In this document: piece after piece, positions 1-13,127 of the stretch | How positions within the stretch are numbered: position 1 is the stretch's first letter | How the letters are laid out: each line of letters begins with the position of its first letter | From: Carex sylvatica | Lineage: Eukaryota > Streptophyta > Magnoliopsida > Poales > Cyperaceae | Assembly (NCBI GenBank): GCA_964058845.1 | Contig: CAXKVR010000183.1 | Span: forward strand, 1-64,000 | Direction of reading: 5' to 3' | Length of the DNA: 64,000 bases | Notes under the pieces: generated by a model | Told to the model about the DNA's origin: nothing | Seen by the model: only the letters and a program-made list of their open reading frames with translations | The model's database searches: none | Translations under genes and position numbers: made by a program

Positions 1-344
1 AACTAGAGTGCTCCAAACACCTTCAATTGGTGGGATGTATTAGGGTTGTAAATGCTCTATTATCTTTCCATCGTGAGACACTACTAGAGTGCCCGAAACA
101 CCTTCAATTGAAGTGTTGTGTTACGATTGTAAATGCCCTATTACCTTGCTATATAGAGTCACTACTTGAGTGCTCCAAACACCTTCAATTGGAGAGTAGT
201 ATTAGGGTAGTAAACGCCCTATTAGTTTGCTATATAGAGATACTACTAGAGTGCTTCAATCACCTTCAATTGGAGTGTTGCATTAGGGTTGTAAATGCTC
301 TATTATCTTGCCATTCGGAGACACTACTAGAGTGCTCCAAACAC

Positions 345-1095
345 CTTCAATTGGAGTGTTGTATTAAGGTAGTAAATGCTCTATTACCTTGCCATCTGGA
401 GACACAACTAGAGTGCTCCAAACACTTCAATTGGAGTGTTGCATTAGGATTGTAAATGACCTATTATCAAGCCATCTAGAGACGCTACTAGAGTGCTCCA
501 AAGGCCTTCAACAAGAGTGTTTGTATAAGCGTTGTAAATGCCCTATTATCATGCCATCTCGAAACACTACTAGAGTGCTCCAAACACCTTCAATTGGAGT
601 GTTGCATTAGGATTGTAAATGACCTATTATCAAGCCATCTAGAGACGCTACTAGAGTGCTCCAAAGGCCTTCAACAAGAGTGTTTGTATAAGCGTTGTAA
701 ATGCCCTATTATCATGCCATCTCGAAACACTACTAGAGTGCTCCAAACACCTTCAATTGGAGTGTTGCATTAGGATTGTAAATGACCTATTATCAAGCCA
801 TCTAGAGACGCTACTAGAGTGCTCCAAAGGCCTTCAACAAGAGTGTTTGTATAAGCGTTGTAAATGCCCTATTATCATGCCATCTCGAAACACTACTAGA
901 GTGCTCCAAACACCTTCAATTGGAGTGTTGTATTGGGGTTGTAAATGCCCTATAATCTTCTTACATAGAGTAACTGCTAGAGTGCTCCAGTCACCTTCAA
1001 TTCGATTGTTGTATTAGGGTTCTAAATGCTGTATTATCTTGCTATCTGGAGACACTACTAGAGCGATCCTAAGACCAACAATTGGAGTGTTGAAT
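345..1095. repeat. Satellite segment duplicated at 5835-6340
   Basis: The order of variant monomers (gtagtaaatgctctat, then gacctattatcaagcc, then the caacaag variant, then cttcttacatagagtaactg, then gatcctaagaccaacaattgg) reappears in the same order at about 5835-6340. The distant block has one 163-bp dimer where this block has three. It is a segmental duplication inside the array, with dimer expansion in one copy. Confidence 0.85.
441..929. repeat. 163-bp higher-order repeat, three copies
   Basis: Within the satellite, a two-monomer unit of 163 bp (81 + 82; the second monomer carries an extra T in caacaagagtgtttgtata) begins at 441, 604 and 767. The three copies are nearly identical, far closer to each other than to neighbouring monomers, which indicates recent local amplification. 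Confidence 0.9.
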
Positions 1096-1308
1096 TAGGG
1101 ATGTAAATGCCCTATTATATTGCCAAATAGAGACATTACTAGAGGGCGCCAAACACAATCAATTGGAGTGTTGTATTAGGGATGTGAATGCCCTATTATC
1201 TTGTCACCTGGAGATAATACTACAGTGCTCCAAACACCTACAATCGGAGTATTGTAGTAGGGTTGTAAATGCGCTATTATCTTGCCAGATGGAGACACAA
1301 CTAGAGTG

Positions 1309-2925
1309 CTCCAAACACGTTCAATTAGAGTGTTGTATTAGGGTTGTAAAGGCCCTATTATCATGCCATCTCGAGACACTACTAGATTGCTCCAAACACC
1401 TTCAATTGTATTGTTTTATTCGGGTTGTAAATGCCCTATTATCTTGCTATATAGAATCACTACTACAGTGCTCCAAACACCTTTAATTGAAGTGCTTTCT
1501 TAGAGTTGTTAATGCCCTATTATCTCGCCATCTGGAGAGACTACTAGAGTGCTCCAAACACCTTCAATTGTATTGTTGTATTCGGGCTGTAAATACCCTA
1601 TTATCAAGCCATATAGAGACATTACTAGGGTGACCCAAACACCGCCAATTGGTGTGTTGTATTAGGGTTGTAAATGCGCTATTATCTTGCCATCTAGAGA
1701 CATTACTGGAGTGCAAAAAAACCTTCAATTGAAGTTTTGTATTAGGCTTGTAATTGCTCTATTATCTTGCCATATAGAGACGCTACTAGAGTGGTCCAAA
1801 CACCTTCAATTGGAGTGTTGTATTAGAGTTGTAAATGCACTATTATCTTGCCATATAGATACATGACTAGATTCCTCCAAACACCTTTAATTGAAGTGCT
1901 TTCTTAGAGTTGTTAATGCCCTATTATCTCGCCATCTGGAGACACTACTAGAGTGCTCCAAACACCTTCAATTGGAGTGTTGTATTAGCGATGCTAATGC
2001 CCTATTATCAAGCCATATGGAGATGCTACTAGAGTGCTCCAAACACCTTTAATTGGAGTGTTGTATTAGGGTTGTAAATGCCATATTATCTTGCCATATA
2101 GAGACATTACTAGGGTCCTGCAAACACCGTAAATTGGAGTGTTGTATTAAGGTTGTAAATGCGCTATCATCTTGCCATCTAGAGACATCACTGGAGTGCA
2201 AAAAAACCTTCAATTGAAGTTTTGTATTTGGCTTGTAATTGCTCTATTATCTTGACATATAGACGCTACTAGAGTGCTCCAAACACGTTCAATTAGAGTG
2301 TTGTATTAGGGTTGTAAAGGCCCTATGATCATGCCATCTCGAGACACTACTAGATTGCTCCAAACACCTTCAATTGTATTGTTTTATTCGGGTTGTAAAT
2401 GCCCTATTTTCTTGCTATATAGAATCACTACTACAGTGCTCCAAACACCTTTAATTGAAGTGCTTTCTTAGAGTTGTTAATGCCCTATTATCTCGCCATC
2501 TGGAGAGACTACTAGAGTGCTCCAAACACCTTCAATTGTATTGTTGTATTCGGGCTGTAAATACCCTATTATCAAGCCATATAGAGACATTACTAGGGTG
2601 ACCCAAACACCGCCAATTGGTGTGTTGTATTAGGGTTGTAAATGCGCTATTATCTTGCCATCTAGAGACATTACTGGAGTGCAAAAAAACCTTCAATTGA
2701 AGTTTTGTATTTGGCTTGTAATTGCTCTATTATCTTGCCATATAGACGCTACTAGAGTGCTCCAAACACCTACAATTGGAGTGTTGTATTAGAGTTGTAA
2801 ATGCACTATTATCTTGCCATATATATAAATGACTAGAGTCCTCCAAACACCTTTAATTGAAGTGCTTTCCTAGAGTTGTTAATGCCCTATTATCTCGCCA
2901 CCTGGAGACACTACTAGAGTGCTCC
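1309..2925. repeat. 968-bp offset higher-order repeat
   Basis: About 650 bp starting at 1309 (ctccaaacacgttcaattagag) is repeated from 2277 with matching variant monomers, including the unusual gcaaaaaaaccttcaattgaag and ctttcttagagttgtt forms. The offset of 968 bp is close to 12 monomers with a few small deletions. Confidence 0.8.
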
Positions 2926-5900
2926 AAACATCTTCAATTGGAGTTTTGCATTAGGGTTGTAAATGCCATAATGCCTTGTCATCTGGAAGAACTACTAGGG
3001 TGCTCTAAACACCTTCCTTTGTTGTATTAAGAATACAAATGCCCTATTATCTTGCTATATAAAGTCACTATTAGAGTGCTCCTAATACTTTCAATTGGAG
3101 TGTTGTATTAGAGGTTTAAATGTCCTATCATCTTTCCATCTGGATATACTACCAGAGTGCTCCAAACACTTTCAATTGGAATGTTGTATTAGGGTTGTAA
3201 ATCCAAAATTATCTTGCTATATAAAGTCACTACTAGACTGCTCTAAACACCTTCGATTGAAGTGTTGTATTAGGGTACCAAATGCCCTATTCTCTTGCCA
3301 TATGGAGACACAACTAGAGTGCTCCAAACACCTTCAATTGGAGTGTTGTATTAGGGATGTAAATGCCCTATTATCAAGCCATCTGGAGACACTACTATTG
3401 TGCTCCAAACACCTTTAATTGGAGTGTTGTATTAAGGTGTAAATGCCTTTTTATCTTGTTATATAGAGTCACTACTAGAGTGCTCTAAACACCTCCAATA
3501 AGAGGGTTGTATTAGGATTGTAAATGCCCTATTATCTTGCCATCTCAAGATACTACTAGAGTGCACCAAACACCTTCAATTGAATTGTTGTATTCGGGTT
3601 GTAAATGCCCTATTATCTTCCTTTATATAATCACTACTACAGTGCTCCAAACACCTTAAATTGATGTGTTTTATTAGAGCTGTTAATGCCCTATTATCTC
3701 GCCATCTAGAGACACTACTAGAGTGCTCCAAACACCTTCAATTGAAGTGTTGTAAATGCCTTATTATCTTGCTATATGGAATCACTACAACAGTGCTCCA
3801 AACACCTTCGATTGAAGTGTTGTATTAGGGTTCCAAATGCCCTATTGTCTGGCCAACTGGAGACACTCGCTGAGTGCTCCAAACACCTTCAATTGAATTG
3901 TTGTATTACGGTTGTAAATGCCTTTTTATCTTGTTATATAGAGTCACTACTAGAGTGCTCGAAACACCTCCAATTAGAGGGTTGTATTAGGGTTGTAAAT
4001 GCCCTATTATCTTGCCATCTCAAAATACTACTAGAGTGCACGAAACACCTTCAATTGAATTGTTGTATTTGGGTTGTAAATGCCATATTATCTTGCTATA
4101 TATAATCACTACTATAGTGCTCCAAACACCTTAAATTGATGTGTTTTATTAGAGTTCTTAATGCCCTATTATCTTGCTATCTGGAGACACGACTAGAGTG
4201 CTCCAAACACCTTCAATTTGAGTGTTGTATTAGAGTTGTAAATGCACTATTATCTTTCCATATAGATACATGACTAGAGTCCTCCAAACATCTTCAATTG
4301 GAGTTTTACATTAGGGTTGTAAATGCCATATTACCTCGCCATCTGGAAGAACTACTAGGGTGCTCTAAACACTTTCCTTTGTTGAATTAAGAATGAAAAT
4401 GCCCTATTATCTTGCTATATAAAGTCACTATTAGAGTGCTCCTAATACTTTCAATTGGAGTGTTGTATTTGAGGTGTAAATGTCCAATCATTCTACCATC
4501 TGGAGATACTACCAGAGTGTTCCAAACACTTTCAATTGGAATGTTGTATTAGGGTTGTAAATGCCAAATTATATTGCTATATAAAAGTCACTACTAGACT
4601 ACTCCAAACACTTTCGATTGAAGTGTTGTATTAGGGTTCCAAATGCCCTATTGTCTGGCCAACTGGAGACACTCGCTGAGTGCTCCAGACACCTTCAATT
4701 GGATTGTTGTATTATGGTTGTAAATGCCCAATTATCCAGCCATCTGGAGACACAACTAGAGTGCTCCAAACACCTTCAATTGGAGTGTTGTATATAGTAG
4801 GGTTGTAAATGCCCTATTATCTTGCCATCTCAAAATACTACTAGAGTGCACCAAACACCTTCAATTGAATTGTTGTATTTGGGTTGTAAATGTCATATTA
4901 TCTTGCTATATATAATCACTACTATAGTACTCCAAACACCTTAAATTGATGTGTTTTATTAGAGTTCTTAATGCCCTATTATCTCGCCGTCTGGAGACAC
5001 TACTAGAGTTCTCCAAACATCTCCAATTGGAGTGTTGTATTAGGGTTGTAAATGCCCTATTATCTTGCTATATAGAATCACTACAACAGTGCTCCAAACA
5101 CATTTAATTGAAGTGTTTTATTAGAGTTGTTAATGCCCTATTATCTCGCCATCTGGAGACACTACTAGAGTGCTCCAAACACCTTCAATCGGAGTGTTGT
5201 ATTAGGGTTGTAAATGCCATATTATCTTGCCATCTGGAGACACTACTGGAGTGCTCCAACCTTCAATTGGAGTGTTGTATTAGAGGTGTAAATGCCCTAT
5301 TATCTTGCCATCTGGAGACACTACCAGAGTGCTCCAAGCACCTTCAATTGGATTGTTGTATTAGGGTTGCAAATGCCATATTATCTTGCTATATAAAGTC
5401 ACTACTAGAGTGCTCCAAACACCTTCGATTGAAGTGTTGTATTTGGGATGTAATTGCCGTATTATCAGGCCATCTGGAGACGCCACTTGAGTGCTCCAAA
5501 CACCTTCCATTGGAGTGTTGTATTAGGGTGTAAATGCGTTATTATCTTGTTATATAGAGTCACTACTAAAGTGCTCTAAATACCTTCAATTAGAGTGTTG
5601 TATTAGGGTTGTGAATGCCCTATTATCTTGTCATCTCGAGAGACTACTAGAGTGCTCCAACCACCTTCAATTGAATTGTTTTATTAGGGTTGTAAATGCC
5701 CTATTATATTGCTATATAGAATTACTACAACAGGGCTCCAAACGCCTTTAATTGAAGTCTTTTATTGGAGTTGTTAATGCCCTATTATCTCGCCATCTTG
5801 GAACACTACTAGAGTGCTCCAAACACCTTCAATTGGAGTGTTGTATTAGGGTAGTAAATGCTCTATAACCTTGCCATCTAGAGACACAACTAGAGTGCTC

Positions 5901-8156
5901 CAAATACTTCAATTGGAGTGTTGTATTAGGATTGTAAATGCTCTATTATCTTGCCATCTGGAGAGACACTACTAGAGTGCTCCAAACACCTTCAATTGGA
6001 GTGTTGCATTAGGATTGTAAATGACCTATTATCAAGCCATCTAGAGACGCTACTAGAGTGCTCCAAAGGCCTTCAACAAGAGTGTTTGTATTAGCGTTGT
6101 AAATGCCTTATTATCATGCCATCTCGAAACACTACTAGAGTGCTCCAAACACCTTCAATTGGAGTGTTGTATTGGGGTTGTAAATGCCCTATTATCTTCC
6201 TACATAGAGTAACTGCTAGAGTGCTCCAATCACCTTCAATTCGATTGTTGTATTAGGGTTCTAAATGCTGTATTATCTTGCTATCTGGAGACACTACTAG
6301 AGTGATCCTAAGACCAACAATTGGAGTGTTGAATTAGGCTTGTAAATGCCCTATTATCTTGCTATATAGAATCACTACAACAGTGCTCTAAACACCTTTA
6401 ATTGAAGTCTTTTATTAGAGTTGTTAATGCCCTATTATCTCGTCATCTGGAGACACTACTGGAGTGCTCCAAACACCTTCAATTGGAGTGTTGTATTATG
6501 GTTTTAAATGTCCTATTATATTGCCAAATAGAGACATTACTAGAGTGCGCCAAACACCATCAATTGGAGTGTTGTATTAGGGATGTGAATGCCCTATTAT
6601 CTTGTCACCTGGAGGCAATACTACAGTGCTCCAAACACCTTCAATCGGAGTATTGTATTAGGGTTGTAAATGCCCTATTATCTTACTATATATAGTCACT
6701 ATTAGAGTGGTCCAAACACCTTCAATTGGAGTGTTGTTTTAGTGTTGTAAATGCTCTATTATCTTGCCATCTAGAGACACTACTAGAGTGCTCCAAATAT
6801 CTTAAATTGGAGTGTTGTATTAGGAATGGAAATGCCCTATTATCTTACTATATATAGTCACTATTAGAGTGGTCCAAACACCTTCAATTAGAGTGTTGTA
6901 TTAGAGGTGTAAATGCCCTATTATCTGGCCAACTGGAGACACTTGCTGAGTACTCCAAACACCTTCAATTGGATTGTTGTATTACGGTTGTAAATGCCCA
7001 ATTATTCAGCCATCTGGAGACACTACTAGAGTGCTCCAAACTCGCCCTATTATCTCGCCATCTGGAGACACTACTAGAGTGCTCCAAACACCTTCAATTG
7101 AATTGTTTTATTAGGATTGTAAATGCCCTATTATCTTGCTATATAGAATCACTACAACAGTGCTCCAAACACCTTTAATTGAAGTGTTTTATTAGAGTTG
7201 TTAATGCCCTATTATCTTGCCATCTGGACACTACTAGAGTGCTCCAAACACCTTCAATTGGAGTGTTGTATTAGGGTTGTAAATTCCTTATTATATTGTC
7301 GAATAGAGACATTACTAGAGTGCGCCAAACACCATCAATTAGAGTGTTGTATTAGGGTTGTAAATGCCCTATTATCTTGCTATATAGAATCATTACAACA
7401 GTGCTCCAAATACCTTTAATTGAAGTGTTTTATTAGAGTTGTTAATGCCCTATTATCTCGCCATCTGGAGACACTACTAGAGTGCTCCAAACACCTTCAA
7501 TTGAAGTGTTGTAGGTTGTAAATTTTTTTATTATATTGCCGAATAGAGACATTACTAGAGTGCGCCAAACACCATCAATTGGAGTGTTGTATTCGGGTTG
7601 TAAATGCCATATTATCTTCCCATCTGGAGACACTACTCGAGTGCTCCAACCTTCAATTGGAGTGTTGTTTTTGGGTTGTAAATGCCATATTATCTTGACA
7701 TATGGAGACATCACTAGAGTGCAAAAAACACCTTCAATTGAAGTTTTGTATTAGGCTTGTAAATGCTATATTATCTTGCCATAGAGACACTACTAGAGTG
7801 CTCCAAACACCTTCAATTGGGGTGTTGTATTAGAGTTATAAATGTCCTATTATCTTGCCATAGAGGGACATGACCACAGTCCTCCAAACATCATCAATTG
7901 AAGTGTTTTATTAGGGTTGTAAATGTCATATTATCTTGCCATATAGAGTTACTACTAGAGTGCTCCAAACACCTTTTATTGGAGTGTTGTATTCGGGTTG
8001 TAAATGCCCTGTTATCTTGCCACCTGCAGACATAACTAGAGTGCTCCAAACACCTTTAATTGGAGTGTTGTATTAGGGATGTAAATGCCCTATTATCTTG
8101 TCATATGGAGACACTACTACAGTGCTCCAAACACCTTCGATTGGAGTATTGTATTA

Positions 8157-8805
8157 GTGTCCTTTTTGCCTGCTTGATCTTCCTCCCACTCTCTCGGATC
8201 ATGAGGACATGAGAACTTTTCTTCATGTCACCATCAGCAATCCTCAGCATCCCTTGGAGCTCCTGCAAACTCTTATCCATCTCATGCATATGGAAGTTCA
8301 TAATGAACCCCGAATAGCTAAGAGAAAGTGAGTTCAGAATAATGTCTGTGGCCAACTCTTTGCCCAACGGACAGTTAAGTTTTTCCAACTGTTACACATC
8401 GCTCGTCATACGAAGCATGTGGATACCGATGGAGCTACTCTCTACCATTTTGTGACCCAATAGAGATTTGGTCACTTTGTACCTCTCGACATGTGCCTGC
8501 TCTTGAAACATATTTCTGAGCTGGTCACACATGTCATAGGACTTGGTATCCATGAATCACCTTTGCAAATCAGGACCCATAATCCATACTAAGAGACTTT
8601 GCACATCAAGCTCATCTTCTTTGTGATTGACATGCTCACCGACTTTATCTGCAGTTGCGCCAGTTTTAGGTTCTTTAGGGATGGGTTTATTCAGAATGTA
8701 TTCTTTCTTTACACATCTCAGAACAATTATCAGGTTACGGAGCCAATCAGTAAAATTAGACCTGTCTGTGTTAAGTTTATTCTACAATGTTAAAAGTAAA
8801 TATTT
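8157..8805 (-). pseudogene. Ty1/copia gag fragment, truncated
   Basis: Read on the minus strand this gives a plant Ty1/copia Gag of the UBN2 type. Family hallmarks are a KKEYILNKPIP stretch, MCDQLRNMFQEQAHVERYKV, then ELATDIILNSLSLSYSGFIM and LQELQGMLRIADG. Gag is the capsid protein that packages retrotransposon RNA. The frame is broken by TGA (8557-8559) and TAA (8392-8394). The 3' part, with the zinc knuckle and all of pol, is absent: the coding sequence stops after the Lys/Arg-rich stretch where the satellite begins. The upstream leader, primer-binding site and LTR follow in the right order at higher coordinates. I am confident of the family; the clade is not resolved. Confidence 0.88.
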
Positions 8806-9946
8806 AGGTTTTGTTAATGTATATGTTTTATTATAATAATAAAACTCCCACTATAAATTTGTTATATTCCTGATCTATAGTAGGTCCAAGATCTCTATTT
8901 TTACTAAGACACAAGCAAGCGTTGGCATGAAACTTGGCCATTAGCTATTTTAGATAAGCAACACTTTTGCTAATTACATCTCTATGTGATTCTTGGTTTT
9001 GTTTAAACATTGTATGTTATAACAAAACTCTACCCCTAGCCCAAAATTGTTTTGGTAGTCTCAGTAAGTAACCTCACTCTACTTGGTTTGATATGTCAGA
9101 TATAACCCTCGACCACCAAAGGTAAAAGACGACGTCTATTTAGTTGGGACCATCAACCAATGAACAATGGTTTGAAAATGATAGAGTAGGAATGGCAGAT
9201 TACTTAATTAGGGTTTGTATTTATGCTTAGCCTTGTAAGCAGTCAGGTCGTAATTCAGACCATAGCTACTATCTATCATATAGAAGTAGTTTTGTGGCTA
9301 TGATAAAGCTGTAAATCTAATTTACCAGTTCATACAAATATTTTGCATATCTAAGTGAATGAATCACGTATATTTCTACCAGTTCCTAATTCTTTATTTT
9401 GTAGCTTTTGTGTGTGTTTCTTTTTATGCAGTACATCATATAAACAATTTGTATGCATTAAAATAGTAAAGCAGTTTAGAAAGTGTAAAGCAATTTCAGT
9501 CTGTGACAAAGTTTTTTTCGGCCAGTTATTATACAAGTAAAGGGGTTCCCAGGAAAGACCAGGGGTCACATGGACCTCTTAAGTCTAATCTTTCCTAGAC
9601 AGAACCTTCTTCCATGTTGTATGAATAACAGTTCTTACTCAGGTACTTTATTGCTTCATCACATTCTTAAATGTACTTAACACACTTGAAAGCTTAACGA
9701 AAGCATAAAATCACATTTTATCTTTTTTTAATGGGATAACCGAACCAAAGAAAATCTCAAAGCATAAAGAAATCATAAAATCACATTTTATCTTTCTTAG
9801 TCGGATAACCGAACCAAAGAAAATCATATTTTATTAGGTTTAGTCTTTGAGCTGCAAATATAAGAATTTAAGCCGATAAACGATATATGCACCTAACATG
9901 CATAAGGTACAAGATTTTTAGAAAATCAATCAATAGGAGAGCTTGT
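8806..9946 (-). other. Copia 5' leader, non-coding
   Basis: This is the untranslated leader between primer-binding site and gag of the minus-strand copia element. It has no supported gene; the small ORFs at 9351-9569 and 9355-9540 are random. It contains a 70-bp tandem duplication at about 9704-9843 (cataaaatcacattttatct and ggataaccgaaccaaag each occur twice). Confidence 0.7.
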
Positions 9947-9958
9947 GCTCTAATACCA
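9947..9958 (-). promoter_or_regulatory. Primer-binding site (tRNA-Met type)
   Basis: On the minus strand this reads TGGTATTAGAGC, one base away from the usual plant TGGTATCAGAGC that pairs with the 3' end of initiator tRNA-Met. It sits two bases inside the LTR boundary at 9961 and so fixes the orientation of the element as minus strand. Confidence 0.85.
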
Positions 9959-9960
9959 TC

Positions 9961-11806
9961 TGTTGGGGAATTGGGCATCAAATTCCGCTTGGGAATTTAT
10001 CGCTAAATTTTGTTTAGGCTTATGATGCCAAAAGAACGCAAAATTAAAATTTTACTTCTAATTAAAGTCAGAATCTGCTCTCTAATTGATTTCTAAAATT
10101 AAATTTATTTAACATTTAAATAAATTAACACAACATCTATACCTTATTCCAAATTCGAATTGGAATTCAAGTCAGACTTGCTTAGCAACACCAGATGTCT
10201 GATGTCTCTATCAGTATCCATCAGAAAATAACCATAAAGCTGGTATTTCTTTTGCCAGAAATACTATACCAGTGGTAAAACCACTTTTCACAACTCGCAA
10301 GAATATACGTGGATTACGTATTCTTTTCTTTTCTACACAAATCACTATTTGAGAGGATAAAACACGAGAAAGAGAAAATGATGTTCAGACTCAGACTATC
10401 GAAATTTTGAATTTTTTTTCTTTCACCCTACATGCCTTTATATAGGCATATAGGTTGGTTTCAAATTACTAAAATGCCCCTTAAGGTCAGTTTTAGAAAA
10501 TTACCAAAATACCCTTGATCAATTTGGAAATTACCAAAATGTCATTGGATAAGATCAGTTTTAGTGAAATTACAAAAATGCCCCTCGAGCCATAAGCCTG
10601 TAATTCAATTGATTAATTTTAGGCTTTTGGACTTTTGTATTTGGACTTTTGAATTAAATTCTAAATTTAATTCAGGCTCAAATTGAAATGAACTTTAAGC
10701 CCAAAATATTAATTCATAATCAATATTTTCAATCCATTTATCATCAATATAATTATTCTGAATAATTATATTTCTTGCGTATGTTGTTGCTATAAATTTA
10801 TGTGTCGTACATGTTATAAATTTAATCTGGTTTAAACTTGTCATCTCTATGACATTCATTATTAATTATAACACTTTATAATTAATCATAAAATTCTCTG
10901 ATCAATTTTCTATTGGTGTGACCCGATAGGATCTGTGTTATGTTGGTAAATATAATTTAAAACTTCTTTTAATTTCTACAAATCATAAGCGGCATCTGAC
11001 AAAATGCAATATGACTATCCAATTAACGCAGATGATCTTGTACAGTATAATATCACGACTAGTAAATAATTTACTCGTGTTTATTCTCTTGTCTCATGGT
11101 ATCATAATAGTTTCAAAGTAGGTATTTGTCATCATTACAAACTTATTCTTTTCTCGATCTTAAGTAGATTATCAAATATGATAAACTCTTTAATCATATC
11201 ACACGCTGATAACTCTACTTCATCAAGAATCCTAGTGATACCATCACTTGTATTAAATACGAGGGACAATAGTAGTCTTAGTGAACATCTTTCCTCCGCA
11301 CAAGTCATGCATACTGAAATGTCATATGTATATACTTTTTACAGATAACATTGAACAACACTCACGAATACACATTTCTCATGTAGAAAAAATGAACACC
11401 TCATACTTTAGAACCTAACACTAAATAAAATATTAATAACACGTACACAATCCATTTAACGTTTCATATAGGGTCTGTCAAGTACCATGTTCTCTAACAT
11501 GTATCTATGTAATTAAAATGACAACTCTTTGTCTATGGTTTATCAAACTTAACCATCATTTAATCCACATACTAATTTTTTTATGATCAATCAGTGTTCC
11601 TGCTAATTACTAAAGTTAGAGACCATTAAGAGTATTTATCATCTATATTATGGAGTTCTACAATTTCAAGTTCTCAACTCGAAATGATTCATAAATTCGA
11701 TAAATCTCAAGGAACAAGATGATATCTTTATTAATCATCCAATTCATGAACAAAATATATATAATACAATTATCCTATGATTGACTTCTAGATTATTACA
11801 CTAACA
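9961..11806 (-). mobile_element. Copia 5' LTR, about 1.85 kb
   Basis: The downstream (3') LTR edge is fixed by the adjacent primer-binding site: plus-strand tgttgggg at 9961, which is ...CCCCAACA on the minus strand. The far edge is inferred from a TGTTAG start (plus ctaaca at 11801-11806) and is less certain. A TATA box lies about 480 bp from the inner edge, giving a long U3. The partner LTR lies beyond the truncation or is lost, so no target duplication can be read. Confidence 0.65.
10437..10444 (-). promoter_or_regulatory. LTR TATA box
   Basis: Minus-strand TATATAAA within CCTATATAAAGGCATG. It is correctly oriented to start the copia transcript toward 9961. Confidence 0.65.
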
Positions 11807-12480
11807 ACAACTTGTCTACAAGGTTGCGTATGAGAATTTGCACTTGCATTACTTAAATTGAGAGTGTTGTCGCATCAGCCCATCCATTGATTGTATTATG
11901 GACATGTATAAAATTTTCTACCCATATTCTTTTTGGTCCTCGAAAGCATCACAACTGTCGGCTTAAGACATTTATTGCAATAAGCATTATACAATAAGTA
12001 ACGACTATTTTGGCTACTCATTTCGCCTATACAAAACTAAAAAATAATATTAATTAACTAAACCCTAATTTAAATTAATTATTCTCTAATTTAAGAAATT
12101 ATTCAAAATAACGATTAATATATACATAAAACAAAGGAGAGTAGAGTGCTCTAGCATACAAATTAATGACTCCGAAAAGTTAAAATTCGCAACGAACTAG
12201 TATAATACTTAAAGGCTCTGGGGAGATAAATCGATTGACCTATGGTTTACTGAAATATATATATAATATAACAATATCACCATCGATTCAACATATGAAG
12301 CAAATAGTGTATACTAAACCCGAGGTTCTAATTATTTACAAAGCGTTGCCCCTGGGAATATGTCATCAGTTCAATATGGTAACAAGTTGTTATTACTTTG
12401 TACTATCACCAATGGATCATGTACACAACAGATGGTGAGTGTATTCCCCTCGGTGCCATCATTCGTTTAGCCAAACCGAT
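11807..12480. other. Intergenic, no gene seen
   Basis: AT-rich sequence between the copia LTR and a hAT-type element. The 67-codon frame at 12235-12438 has no recognizable domain and is not supported. Confidence 0.6.
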
Positions 12481-12488
12481 GTTGAAGG

Positions 12489-12862
12489 CAGGGGCGGATC
12501 CAGGATTCTCGTCAGGGAGGGGCAAAAATTATCGAATTGGGTTTAAATAGTTAATCGGGTTTAAATTCATTAACTAATTGAATTCTTGATAAAAAAAATA
12601 ATACTTTGACTTATATTTTTCAATACTCTGACTTGTAATTTCGGATGATCTAACGTATAATTCTAATTTTCAATCATAATTCAAGAAATTTATTTTGATT
12701 TTAACCCTAAATTTAACACGAATTACAAACTAAACATTCAGAGGGGGGCAAAAAAAATTTCAGAGAGGGACAGAGTCGATCGGAACAGATAAATCACCAG
12801 TAAAACTCAAAATCCAGAGGTGGGCAGCTGCCCCCCTCTGGTTCCACATGGGTCCGCCCCTG
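12489..12862. mobile_element. hAT-type miniature element (374 bp)
   Basis: Terminal inverted repeats CAGGGGCGGATCCA and TGGGTCCGCCCCTG (13 of 14 matching) are flanked by a perfect 8-bp duplication GTTGAAGG at 12481-12488 and 12863-12870. An 8-bp duplication with CAGGGG termini is typical of hAT elements. There is no coding capacity, so it would depend on a transposase encoded elsewhere. Confidence 0.9.
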
Positions 12863-13127
12863 GTTGAAGGGTCACTCAATACTAACTGTTTTTAAAATTT
12901 AACCGATGGAAAAGGAGAGGGTCCATCAATGCTATCGGTTGTTTATACCGAACAAGCAGTAAAAAATTCAAAGTAATTACAGTGCTGCCACCCGTTACGT
13001 ACACTATCTGAAACACATCTGATGATAAATGTGTTTTTTTTTTTAGTCGAGTGTACTGCTTTGCAATTACACCATAGGTGGCTGCATTGTCAATGTTTGC
13101 AGAAGATCAGGTAGGATTAGGAAGCAG

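Larger units (their letters stand above)
1..8156. repeat. 81-bp satellite array (about 100 copies)
   Basis: Tandem repeats with a period of 81 bp: the phrase gagtgctccaaacacc recurs at 6, 87, 168 and onward. The monomer runs roughly gagtgctccaaacacc, ttcaattggagtgttgta, ttagggttgtaaatgccc, tattatcttgccatctgg, agacactacta. Copies differ by point changes and small indels. Because 81 is a multiple of 3, one plus-strand frame stays open over several copies and yields Leu/Cys-rich 27-residue repeats (for example at 27-455, 1163-1486 and 5108-5533). Frequent indels and stops break this frame, no start context or splice pattern is conserved, and I treat the array as non-coding. It runs off the left edge and stops abruptly inside a copia gag fragment at about 8157. 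Confidence 0.95.

Noticed and set aside
27..7754. Many frames of 69-142 codons with Leu/Cys-rich repeats on the plus strand
   Set aside because: They follow directly from an 81-bp (27-codon) tandem repeat without stops in one frame. Frames are broken at random by indels and there is no conserved start or gene structure.
1..8156. CRISPR array as an explanation for the regular repeats
   Set aside because: Repeats are contiguous 81-bp monomers with no unique spacers, in a plant nuclear context.
12235..12438. 67-codon plus-strand ORF
   Set aside because: No domain or homology recognized; length expected by chance.
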